Below, piece by piece: positions 54,691 to 62,486 of a stretch of DNA of 64,000 bases (the stretch's first letter is position 1; each line of letters starts with the position of its first letter). The translations under genes were made by a program, and so were the position numbers. The DNA is from Streptomyces europaeiscabiei (lineage in GTDB: Bacteria > Actinomycetota > Actinomycetes > Streptomycetales > Streptomycetaceae): the NCBI RefSeq assembly GCF_036346855.1, contig NZ_CP107841.1:1178001-1242000 (forward strand), given 5' to 3'. Below the pieces are notes generated by a model that saw nothing but the letters and a program-made list of their open reading frames with translations, was not told the DNA's origin and did no database searches.

Positions 54691-56091
54691 ATGATCAACG
54701 TCATCAGCACCGTCAGCGATCTTGATCTTGATCTAGTCGCCCGTGTCGCCTGGAACGGCGAACCGTGTGAACTCGGAGAGCAAGCGCTCGACGCGCTCCG
54801 CCTGCGCCGTGCAGAATTCGAGAACTTCGTCGCTGCCAACCAGGACCGCCGACTGTACGGCATTACCACCAAGCACCACCTCGGGGCCAAAACGCTCCTT
54901 GAATCCGACGCCCGCGCGGAGTTCTCGCTGCGGCTTCCTTCGACACCGGCGACGGTCGGGGAACCTCTTCCTGAACGACTTGTCCGCACCATTGTGCTGA
55001 CGCGTCTGTCTGACGTCCTGAACGGAACGGCGTGCCTGCGCCCTGAAACCGCTGTGCGCCTGGTGCGGATGCTCGACTCCAAGATGCCGACGGTACCGAC
55101 GCGCGGGCACGGGGAGCCCGGCGACATCATCGCCCTGGGTCACTTGTTCCGTGCTCGTTTCGATGGCACCCTGCAGCTCGGCGAAGGAATGGCGCTCATC
55201 AACGGCTCCCCTGTCGCTGCTGCGGCCCTGACCGACGCGGCCCTGGCCGGGCGCCGCCGCGTCACCGTCGTCGAGCGGTCCCTGGCACTTGCAGCAGTCG
55301 CAGCGGAGGCCCCCGCCGACCACTTCGCCCCGGAGCTCGGTGCGCTGTGGAAGGACGAACATCAAGAGGCCGCTCTTCTTTCCGTTCACCGTCTCATCGA
55401 GCGTGATCGGAGTTCCCGTTACACGTCCTACCAGGCACCTGTGTCGTTCCGGAGCGGGCCAAGGGTGGCCGGATGGGTGCGTCGCGCCCAGGCAGCCGCC
55501 GAGGAGTGCGTCCGCATCGCGTTGCAGGCATCCTCGAACAACCCTGTCTTCGTCGGACCGGATGTCTTTCCGCCGGACGGCGCCGTCCTCTCCAACGGCG
55601 GCTACCACAATCCGATGATCGCCGCGACGCTGGACTCCCTCGCTCGCGCCTGGGCGGACGCCAGCCAGCTGGTGGCATCGCAGGTGAACCGCCTGGTCGA
55701 GGACCCGGCGGGACTGGCCGCAACGGAGCCTGAGGCTCAGGTCAGCCTGCTGTACATGACTTCGGCCGGCTGGGCGGAGGAGGCACGGGCCGCAGCCGGC
55801 AGTGCATCGCTGATCGGACTCGGCTGCGGCGGACAGACCGACACGGGTACGCCCGACCTGCTGGCCTGGAAGAAGGCTACGACCGCAGGTGAGGCCCTCG
55901 ACGTCAACCTTTCTGTCCTGAGCATCGTCGCGGCGCACACTATCGCCAGCAAGGGTCTCGACGTACCGCCGAATCTCTCCGGCTTCTGCGCAGAGGTGCT
56001 CACCGCTTTCCCGGTCGGGACCGCGCCCGTCGATTTCGCTGGTCGGACGAGCGACGTTATCAAGGTCCTGGATCAGGACGCCTGGCAGTAA
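54691..56091 (+). CDS. Histidine/phenylalanine ammonia-lyase homologue without MIO triad
   Basis: The 466-residue protein belongs to the aromatic amino acid lyase superfamily: catalytic Tyr56 in LYGITTKHHLGA (YGxNTGFG in HAL), LINGSPVAAAALTDAAL, SSNNPVF, VLSNGGYHNPMIAATLDSLA and SQVNRLVED. The segment that forms the MIO cofactor, GASGDLAPLAHL in HAL, reads GEPGDIIALGHLF, with Glu142-Pro143-Gly144 in place of Ala-Ser-Gly. Autocatalytic MIO formation as known should be impossible. The protein may catalyse a different elimination or isomerisation, or bind without catalysis. Context is a PucR regulator, an NCS1 permease and a hydrolase. Confidence 0.85.
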   Translation: MINVISTVSDLDLDLVARVAWNGEPCELGEQALDALRLRRAEFENFVAANQDRRLYGITTKHHLGAKTLLESDARAEFSLRLPSTPATVGEPLPERLVRTIVLTRLSDVLNGTACLRPETAVRLVRMLDSKMPTVPTRGHGEPGDIIALGHLFRARFDGTLQLGEGMALINGSPVAAAALTDAALAGRRRVTVVERSLALAAVAAEAPADHFAPELGALWKDEHQEAALLSVHRLIERDRSSRYTSYQAPVSFRSGPRVAGWVRRAQAAAEECVRIALQASSNNPVFVGPDVFPPDGAVLSNGGYHNPMIAATLDSLARAWADASQLVASQVNRLVEDPAGLAATEPEAQVSLLYMTSAGWAEEARAAAGSASLIGLGCGGQTDTGTPDLLAWKKATTAGEALDVNLSVLSIVAAHTIASKGLDVPPNLSGFCAEVLTAFPVGTAPVDFAGRTSDVIKVLDQDAWQ

Positions 56092-56363
56092 GGATGGGGC
56101 CATGGGCATGGCCCGGAGGTCCGACTCTCCGCCTGACTGGTGCTCCGGCTGTCCTTGTGGTGGATCGTCGGCGCGCCGGAATGTGAGCTTTTCCAACCTC
56201 ACGCTCATGCGTGGTGAAGGACGAGGACGGCCTTGACCAGTCCACGGTTGCTGCTCGGAGGATGAGTCGCAGGCCGGACCACCGACTCCGGGTACACAAC
56301 GCGGACTCTACTCACGCAGTAGAGCTGTACGACTCCCAGGAAAAGCGCGATCTCCCCTCCTGA
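56092..56363. other. Region between lyase-like gene and IS3 OrfA remnant
   Basis: About 270 bp where the IS3 OrfB should begin. No OrfB-like (DDE integrase) coding is visible on the minus strand, so the element is truncated here. I could not identify terminal inverted repeats. Confidence 0.5.
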
Positions 56364-56708
56364 TCACCAGTTCGTCTCTCCGGCGAAATACTTGGCCGCC
56401 TTGCGGAGGATGTCCCGCTCGGTGGCGAGCTTGCGCTCACTCGCCTCGAGTTCTGCCACCCTCACCTCCAGCTGCCGGACCCGCTCGTCCGGATCAGCCG
56501 ACGGCACCGCCTTCCGAGGCGGGCCGCCCGGCTTCGCAGCTGCGGCGGTGACGCCACGGTGTTCACGGTCCCTCAGCACCCACTCCCGCAGGGTCGCCCG
56601 GTTGACGCCCAGGTCGGCGGCGATGCTCTTGTAGGTCGCCCCGGGTGTGGACTCGTACAGGGCCACGGCATCGGCCTTGAACTCGTCCGAATAGTCCTTC
56701 ATCGCCAT
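56364..56708 (-). pseudogene. IS3-family transposase OrfA, OrfB missing
   Basis: The 114-residue OrfA from ATG 56708 has the helix-turn-helix KDYSDEFKADAVALYES, YKSIAADLGVNRATLREWVL and a leucine-zipper-like coiled coil (RVRQLEVRVAELEASERKLA), ending DILRKAAKYFAGETNW, the usual IS3 OrfA end. In complete IS3 elements OrfB overlaps this end through a frameshift; it is absent here. The remnant marks the right side of the region with the lyase-like gene. Confidence 0.8.
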
Positions 56709-56854
56709 CGGCGGTCTTCTCGCTTCCTCCGGATCAAGCAGATCCAGTATCAGCGTGTCCACCACCACTCAGGGGGAGGCCCCATCACCGAGTGGCCGTC
56801 GATACACCACGCCAGCGGAACGTGACCAAAGGTAGTTCACAGTGGCAACGATCC

Positions 56855-58024
56855 TCATGCGTCCAGACCACCGCGTTTGACGAGCTGGCTCGCGATGACG
56901 TTCCGCTGAATCTCGTTGGTGCCCTCGCCGACGATCATCAACGGAGCGTCACGGAAGTAGCGTTCGACGTCGAACTCCGTGGAGTAGCCGTAACCGCCAT
57001 GGATGCGCACGGCGTTGAGGGTGATCTGCATGGCGGTCTCGGAGGCGAACAGCTTCGCCATCCCGGCCTCCATGTCCACCCGACGTCCGGCGTCCGCCTC
57101 CCGGGCCGCGTACAGGGTGAGCTGGCGGGCCGCCGTCAACGAAGTGGCCATGTCCGCGAGGTAGTTGCCGATCGACTGGTGTCTCCAGATCGGCTTGCCG
57201 AACGACTCCCGCTCCTGGGCGTAGGAGAGAGCGTCCTCGAACGCCGCCCGGCCGACGCCGAGCGCGCGGGCGGCGACCTGGAGGCGGCCGGTCTCCAAAC
57301 CCTTCATCATCTGCGCGAAGCCCTTGCCCTCCGCACCGCCGAGTACGGCGTCGGCCGGGGCCCGGTAGTCCTCGAAGGACAGCTCGCAGCTCTCCACCCC
57401 CTTGTAGCCGAGCTTGGGCAGGTCACGGGAGACGGTCAGCCCCGGACCGTGCTCCACGAGCAGGATCGAGATGCCGTGGTGAACCGGCGTGGCGTCCGGG
57501 TCGGTCTTGCACAGCAGGGCGATCAGGCCGGACCGGCGGGAGTTGGTGATCCAGGTCTTCGCCCCGTCGACCAGGTATCCGCGAGCGCCGTCCTTGTGGG
57601 CGACCGTGCACATGGCCTGCAGGTCGGAGCCGCCGCCCGGTTCGGTGAGGGCCATGGTCGCGCGAATCTCGCCGGTGGCCATCTTCGGCAGGTACCGGCG
57701 CTTCTGCTCCTCGGTCCCGAAGTGCTGCAGCAGCTTGGCGACCACGGTGTGGCCGCCCATCGCGCCGGCCAGGCTCATCCAGCCGCGCGCCAGTTCCTCG
57801 GTGATCAGGACATAGCACGGGGTGGAGACGGGGGTGCCGCCGTACTCCTCGGGGACGGCGAGGCCGAAGACGCCGAGCCGCTTCATCTGCTCGATCAGAG
57901 CCTCGGGGTAGGTGTTCGCGTGCTCCAGTTCCCGGACGACCGGTTTCACCTCCTTGTCGACGAAGTCGCGCACCGTTCGGACGATGAACTGCTCGTCCTC
58001 GGACAGGATGTCGAGGGTGCTCAT
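56855..58024 (-). CDS. Acyl-CoA dehydrogenase
   Basis: The 389-residue flavoprotein has the family elements in order: ALTEPGGGSDLQAMCTVAHK, TWITNSRRSGLIALLCKT, RGLQVA-type substrate helix (GLETGRLQVAARALGVGRAA), FGKPIWRHQSIGNYLADMAT and HGGYGYSTEFDVERYFRD. The catalytic Glu lies in VGEGTNEIQRNVIA. It would form an alpha-beta double bond in an acyl-CoA using FAD. It is 43 bp downstream of the CoA transferase gene, probably in one operon, and would act on the CoA ester made by that enzyme. Confidence 0.94.
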   Translation of the reverse strand: MSTLDILSEDEQFIVRTVRDFVDKEVKPVVRELEHANTYPEALIEQMKRLGVFGLAVPEEYGGTPVSTPCYVLITEELARGWMSLAGAMGGHTVVAKLLQHFGTEEQKRRYLPKMATGEIRATMALTEPGGGSDLQAMCTVAHKDGARGYLVDGAKTWITNSRRSGLIALLCKTDPDATPVHHGISILLVEHGPGLTVSRDLPKLGYKGVESCELSFEDYRAPADAVLGGAEGKGFAQMMKGLETGRLQVAARALGVGRAAFEDALSYAQERESFGKPIWRHQSIGNYLADMATSLTAARQLTLYAAREADAGRRVDMEAGMAKLFASETAMQITLNAVRIHGGYGYSTEFDVERYFRDAPLMIVGEGTNEIQRNVIASQLVKRGGLDA

Positions 58025-58067
58025 TGGGCGGGGCTCCTTGCTGAACTGGCGGGTGGCGAAGGGCGGT

Positions 58068-59267
58068 TCAGATGACGCGTTCGGCCCTCAGGCTGTCGAT
58101 GTCGGCCGTGTCGTACCCCAGCTCGGCCAGGACCGTCTCGGTGTGTTCGCCTGCCGCGGGGACGGGATCCATACGCGGCGCGAGGCCCGCCAGGTCCGTC
58201 GGCGGCAGCAACGCCGGCACCGTGGCTCCGCCGGGAATCCGTACGTCCCGCCAGCGGTCCCGGCCGCTGAGGACCGGGTGCTCCAGGAACTCCGTCACGT
58301 CGTTCACCCCGGCGTTGGCGATGCCCGCCGCGTCCAGCAGCTTCATCACCTCGTCGCCGTCCAGCTCACCGAACCGCTCGGCCACGATCGCGTTCAGCTC
58401 CTCGCGGTGGGCGACCCGGGAGGAGCCGCCGGCGAAACGTGGATCGGCGGCGAGCCCTGGCAGACCGAGGAACCGGTCACACAGTGCAGCCCATTCGCGC
58501 TCGTTCTGGACGGAGAACAGCACCGCCTTGCCGTCGGCGGTGGTGTAGGTGCCGTACGGGGCGATGGTGGCGTGCTGGGTGCCGAGGCGCGGGGGCTGGG
58601 TGCCGCCGAAACGGGTGTAGTAGGCGGGCTGGTTCAGCCACTCGGCCAGTGCCTCGAACAGCGAGACCTCCACGGCACGGGCGATGCCGGTGGTGGCGCG
58701 CGTGAGCAGCGCGGTAAGGATGCCGGAGTAGGCGTACATGCCTGCGGCGATGTCGGCGATCGAGACGCCGACACGGGCCGGGCCGTGCTCGTTGCCGGTG
58801 AGCGAGACCAGGCCGGTCTGGCACTGCACCAGCAGGTCGTAGGCCTTGCGGTCGGCCCACGGGCCGCTGGAACCGTAGCCCGAGATGGAACACGGGATGA
58901 GAGAGGGAAAGCGTTCGGCGAGCGCATCAGCGCCCAGGCCCATGCGTGCGGCTGCGCCGGGGGCGAGGTTCTGCACGAACACGTCCGCGTCTGCGAGGAG
59001 TTGCTCCAGGACGGCTCTTCCCGCGTCCGACTTCAGGTCGAGCGTGACGGACTCCTTGGACCGGTTGAGCCACACGAAGTAGCTGGACTCGCCGTGCACG
59101 GTGGTGTCGTAGCGGCGGGCGAAGTCGCCTCCGCCCGGCCGCTCCACCTTGATGACCCGGGCGCCGAGGTCGGCCAGCTGGCGGGTGGCGAAGGGGGCGG
59201 CGACCGCCTGTTCGAGGCTGACGACGGTGAGGCCGGCCAGCGGCAGCGCTTCGGCGGGCTCGGTCAT
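58068..59267 (-). CDS. CoA transferase, class III (CaiB/BaiF family)
   Basis: The 399-residue enzyme starts at ATG 59267 with GGAGGT five nt upstream. N-terminal GLTVVSLEQAVAAPFATRQL and LGARVIKVERPGGGDFARRY, WLNRSKESVTLDLKSDAG and GYGSSGPWADRKAYDLLVQ with the catalytic Asp are classic for the family. It moves CoA between carboxylic acids, typically from succinyl-CoA or another donor to the pathway acid. It is divergent from the LysR gene, with a LysR-type box between them, and forms an operon with the acyl-CoA dehydrogenase. Confidence 0.94.
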   Translation of the reverse strand: MTEPAEALPLAGLTVVSLEQAVAAPFATRQLADLGARVIKVERPGGGDFARRYDTTVHGESSYFVWLNRSKESVTLDLKSDAGRAVLEQLLADADVFVQNLAPGAAARMGLGADALAERFPSLIPCSISGYGSSGPWADRKAYDLLVQCQTGLVSLTGNEHGPARVGVSIADIAAGMYAYSGILTALLTRATTGIARAVEVSLFEALAEWLNQPAYYTRFGGTQPPRLGTQHATIAPYGTYTTADGKAVLFSVQNEREWAALCDRFLGLPGLAADPRFAGGSSRVAHREELNAIVAERFGELDGDEVMKLLDAAGIANAGVNDVTEFLEHPVLSGRDRWRDVRIPGGATVPALLPPTDLAGLAPRMDPVPAAGEHTETVLAELGYDTADIDSLRAERVI

Positions 59268-59306
59268 GGGTGACCTCCAGGGGGATGCGGGTCCCGAACC
59301 GGGGCT

Positions 59307-59327
59307 ACCATCATGAATGCTTATGGT
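59307..59327. promoter_or_regulatory. LysR-type T-N11-A box
   Basis: ACCAT (59307-59311) and ATGGT (59323-59327) form a perfect 5-bp inverted repeat with the 11-bp spacing of LysR recognition sites. It lies 40 bp from the CoA transferase start and 71 bp from the LysR start. Confidence 0.7.
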
Positions 59328-59397
59328 GGTGCCAGTGAAATAGCATTGCGTGATACCCCCATGCACACACCGGATGGCTGCGGAAGGAAGGCCCCTC

Positions 59398-60348
59398 TTG
59401 GACGTCAAGCAGCTCAAGGCGATCGTCACGGTCGCCGAGGTGGGCAGCGTCACGCGTGCCGCGGCGCTGCTGCATCTGGTGCAGCCCGCGGTGACCCGGC
59501 AGATCCGCACCCTGGAACAGGAACTCGGCGTCGACCTCTTCGAGCGGACCGGGACGGGCATGCGCCCCACCGAGGCGGGCTCGATCATGGTCGACCGTGC
59601 CCGGCGGGCCCTGAACGAGCTGGAGCGGGCCCGCGCCGAGGTGCAACCGGCCCCGGGCGAGGTGTCCGGCATCGTCACCGTCGGCCTGCTGGAGAGCACC
59701 AGCGACCTGCTTTCCGAGCCGCTGGTGACCGCTGTCGCCCGCAGCCATCCCGGCGTCGAGCTTCGACTGATGACCGCCTACTCGGTCCACCTCCAGCAGT
59801 GGCTCGACGACGGCGACCTGGATCTGACCCTGCTCTACAACCTGGACAGCACGCCCTCGCTCAACGCCCACCCACTGGTGCGCGAGCGTCTGTGGGCGGT
59901 CGCTCCGCCCTCGGCCGGCCTGCGTGCCGACCGTCCGGTGCCGTTCGCGGAGGCGGCGGGGCATCGGCTCGTCATGCCCGCCTCGGGGCATGCGCTGCGC
60001 CGGCTGATCGACGCGGCGGCGGTGCGCGCCGACTCCGCCCTGGACGTCGTCGTGCAGACCAACTCCATGCGGGTGCAGAAGCAGCTCGTCCGTGCGGGGC
60101 ACGGCTGGACGGTGCTGCCCGGCGTGGGCATCGCCGAGGACGTCGCACAGGGCATCCTGAGCGCCGCGCCGCTGTGCGAGCCCGACGTGTGGCGGTCGAT
60201 CGTCCTCGGCACTGCGCGGTCCGGGCGCACCCCGCCCGCCGTGGAGGTCGTCGCGCGTGAGCTGGTCCGCAGGATCAACTCGGCGGTGGCCCAGGGCAGA
60301 TGGCCGTCCGCCCGGATCCAGGGCACTGACGTCGCCGAGGACGAGTGA
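59398..60348 (+). CDS. LysR-family transcriptional regulator
   Basis: From TTG 59398, with GGAAGGAAGG six nt upstream, the protein is 316 residues (LDVKQLKAIVTVAEVGSVTR). The helix-turn-helix is SVTRAAALLHLVQPAVTRQI, followed by RTLEQELGVDLFERTGTGMR. The rest is the periplasmic-binding-protein-like effector domain (GIVTVGLLESTSDLLSEPL, DLTLLYNLDSTPSLNAHPL). It probably senses an intermediate and controls both the divergent CoA transferase operon and the downstream hydrolase-decarboxylase genes. An ATG at 59350 is less likely. Confidence 0.92.
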   Translation: MDVKQLKAIVTVAEVGSVTRAAALLHLVQPAVTRQIRTLEQELGVDLFERTGTGMRPTEAGSIMVDRARRALNELERARAEVQPAPGEVSGIVTVGLLESTSDLLSEPLVTAVARSHPGVELRLMTAYSVHLQQWLDDGDLDLTLLYNLDSTPSLNAHPLVRERLWAVAPPSAGLRADRPVPFAEAAGHRLVMPASGHALRRLIDAAAVRADSALDVVVQTNSMRVQKQLVRAGHGWTVLPGVGIAEDVAQGILSAAPLCEPDVWRSIVLGTARSGRTPPAVEVVARELVRRINSAVAQGRWPSARIQGTDVAEDE

Positions 60349-60385
60349 CGCGCTGCACCCCGAGAACACCGTCGAAGGAACCTCC

Positions 60386-61198
60386 ATGAACGACACCGGC
60401 CCCCGGTCGACCGCCATCGCCCGCGCCCAGGACGGCATCGCGCTGTCCTACCAGCGCCAGGGCTGCGGATATCCGCTCGTCCTCCTGGCCGGGCAGGCGA
60501 ACAATCACCACTGGTGGGACGCCGTACGCGGGGACTTCCACGCCACGCACTCCACCATCACCCTCGACCAGCGCGGCACCGGTGACAGCGACAAGCCACG
60601 AGGGCCCTACTCCACGCAGCAGTTCGCCGAGGATGTCATCGCCGTCCTCGATCACGCGGGCGTCGAGCGGGCCGACGTCTACGGCACCTCCATGGGTGGC
60701 CGCGTGGCCCAGTGGGTGGCCGCCCGCCACCCGGACCGCGTGCGGCGGCTCGTCCTGGGCTGCACCTCGCCAGGCGGCCCGCACGCCGTCGAGCGCGACA
60801 GGTCCGTACGACGGGCCCTGGCCCAGCCGGACCCGGAGGCCGCCCGGCAGGCGCTGACCGACCTGATGTACTCCCCCGCCTGGCGCGCCACCCACCCCGG
60901 CCCGTACACCACCCTCGGCGATTCCGGCATGCCCCCGCACGCCCGCCACGGCCATCTGATCGCCAGCAACGGGCACGACGCCTGGGAGGCCCTTTCCCTC
61001 ATCGCCGCGCCCACCTTGATCCTGCACGGCGACCAGGACCGGCTCACTCCGCCGGACAACCTCCCCCTGCTCGCCGCCCGCATACCCGACGCCCGGACGC
61101 ATCTGTTCCCTGGCGCCCGCCACGCCTACTTCGAGGAATGCCGCACGGAGGCCGGTCCGCTCGTCGAGGCGTTCCTCGGCGAAGGCGAACGGTCGTAG
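60386..61198 (+). CDS. Alpha/beta-fold hydrolase of catabolic cluster
   Basis: The 270-residue enzyme starts at ATG 60386 (GAAGGAACC upstream), 37 bp after the LysR gene. Elements: LVLLAGQANNHHWWDAVRGD, LDQRGTGDSDKPRGPYST, the nucleophile elbow YGTSMGGRVAQWVAARHPDR, the acid in ILHGDQDRLTPPDNLPLLA and the catalytic His in FPGARHAYFEECRTEA. It resembles enol-lactonases and C-C bond hydrolases such as those in aromatic degradation. It could liberate the 2-oxo acid used by the ThDP enzyme encoded next, but the substrate is unknown. Confidence 0.9.
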   Translation: MNDTGPRSTAIARAQDGIALSYQRQGCGYPLVLLAGQANNHHWWDAVRGDFHATHSTITLDQRGTGDSDKPRGPYSTQQFAEDVIAVLDHAGVERADVYGTSMGGRVAQWVAARHPDRVRRLVLGCTSPGGPHAVERDRSVRRALAQPDPEAARQALTDLMYSPAWRATHPGPYTTLGDSGMPPHARHGHLIASNGHDAWEALSLIAAPTLILHGDQDRLTPPDNLPLLAARIPDARTHLFPGARHAYFEECRTEAGPLVEAFLGEGERS

Positions 61199-61247
61199 CC
61201 GAACCACGGGCCATCGAGGCCCGCGGCTCCAGCTATGCGAGCAAGGC

Positions 61248-61264
61248 ATGCGGATATCACGCAT
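61248..61264. promoter_or_regulatory. Inverted repeat upstream of decarboxylase genes
   Basis: ATGCG (61248-61252) and CGCAT (61260-61264) flank GATATCA in an AT-richer part of the 143-bp gap between hydrolase and ThDP genes, 78 bp before the start at 61342. It may be a second control site. Confidence 0.4.
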
Positions 61265-61341
61265 TTCTATTGTCCAACCTCATCCATCAGCATCCATGAT
61301 GTGTGGCACCTTGAGCCGACCGATCAGCGGAGTCGCTACGG

Positions 61342-61878
61342 ATGAGCCAGACACATGCCCCGGCACCCTCCTGGCAGGAGGACGTGTTCACCGCGCTGAA
61401 GAAGCACGGAGTCCAGCAGATCGCCTACGTCCCGGACTCCGGTCACTCCCACACCATCCGTGAGGCCCGACGCGATCCCGCCATCCACGACGTGGTACTG
61501 ACCACCGAGGAGGAGGGGGTCGCCGTGGTCAGCGGGGCGTGGCTGGGCGGTCAGCGGGCGGTGCTGCTGATGCAGAGCAGCGGCGTCGGCAACTGCGTCA
61601 ACATGTTCTCCCTGCCGCAGATGGCCCGGTTCCCCTTCCTCACGCTGGTGACGATGCGCGGCGAGTACGCCGAGTTCAACCCGTGGCAGAGCCCCATGGG
61701 CCGCACCACCCAGCAGGCACTCGAACTCATGGGCATCACCGTCCTGCGGGCCGACGACCCCGAGGACGTCGCGGAGACCGTCGAGGCCGCCCTGGACTCG
61801 GTGTTCGAGGCCGGTGAGCGCGTCGCCGTGCTCCTCGGACAGAAACTGATCGGCCGCAAGAAGTGGGAGCGCAACTGA
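61342..61878 (+). CDS. ThDP-dependent decarboxylase, alpha (pyrimidine-binding) subunit
   Basis: The 178-residue protein is the PYR domain of a split thiamine-diphosphate enzyme, like the ComD-type sulfopyruvate decarboxylase alpha subunit. The N-terminal VFTALKKHGVQQIAYVPDSG, the catalytic Glu in VVLTTEEEGVAVVSGAWLGG and the loop MQSSGVGNCVNMFSLPQMAR are visible. FPFLTLVTMRGEYAEFNPWQ is a further family segment. Its stop overlaps the beta-subunit start (TGATG), so the two are made together. The substrate is likely a 2-oxo acid; sulfo- or phosphonopyruvate, or an aromatic or branched 2-oxo acid, are possible. Confidence 0.88.
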   Translation: MSQTHAPAPSWQEDVFTALKKHGVQQIAYVPDSGHSHTIREARRDPAIHDVVLTTEEEGVAVVSGAWLGGQRAVLLMQSSGVGNCVNMFSLPQMARFPFLTLVTMRGEYAEFNPWQSPMGRTTQQALELMGITVLRADDPEDVAETVEAALDSVFEAGERVAVLLGQKLIGRKKWERN

Positions 61879-62471
61879 TGACCGCCGCTCCCCCCCGCCT
61901 CGACCGGCGCCGCTTCGTCGCCGACCTGATCGGCCGCCTCCCCGAGGACGCCCTGATCGTCACCGGCCTCGGCTCGCCCAGCTACGACGTGTTCGCCGCC
62001 GGCGACCGCCCCGGCACGTTCTACCTCTGGGGCGCGATGGGCGCTGCCGCCCCGCTCGCCCTCGGCCTCGCCCTGGCCCGGCCGGACCGCCCGGTCGTCG
62101 CCATAACCGGCGACGGCGAACACCTCATGGGCATCGGCGCCCTGGCCACCATCGGGGCCGTACTCCCGCCCAACCTGACGGTCGTGGTGCTGGACAACGC
62201 CCACTTCGGCGAGACCGGTATGCAGCCCAGTCACACCGGGCTCGGCACCGACCTCATGGCTGTCGCCCAGGGCTTCGGCATCCGCGATGTCGTGCGGATC
62301 ACCGACGCCGACCGGACGGAGGACCTCGCCCTGCGGATCAAGGCGCGCGCGGCGACGACGTACGCGCAGGTGCTGATCACCACCGACGAGCCGCCGCGCG
62401 CCCTGCCGCCCCGCGACGGCGTCGCCAACAAGAACTCCTTCCGCGCCGCACTCGGTCTGAGCACCTTCTAG
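61878..62471 (+). CDS. ThDP-dependent decarboxylase, beta (pyrophosphate-binding) subunit
   Basis: The 197-residue protein is the PP domain. The ThDP/Mg motif starts ITGDGEHLMGIGALATIGAV and ends with VVVLDNAHFGETG, matching GDGx(22-28)N. LIVTGLGSPSYDVFAAGDR and FYLWGAMGAAAPLALGLALA resemble ComE-type and phosphonopyruvate decarboxylase-type C-terminal domains. With the alpha subunit it should decarboxylate a 2-oxo acid to an aldehyde, which the ALDH encoded 15 bp downstream can oxidise. Confidence 0.9.
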   Translation: MTAAPPRLDRRRFVADLIGRLPEDALIVTGLGSPSYDVFAAGDRPGTFYLWGAMGAAAPLALGLALARPDRPVVAITGDGEHLMGIGALATIGAVLPPNLTVVVLDNAHFGETGMQPSHTGLGTDLMAVAQGFGIRDVVRITDADRTEDLALRIKARAATTYAQVLITTDEPPRALPPRDGVANKNSFRAALGLSTF

Positions 62472-62486
62472 CTGACAGGACTCTCC

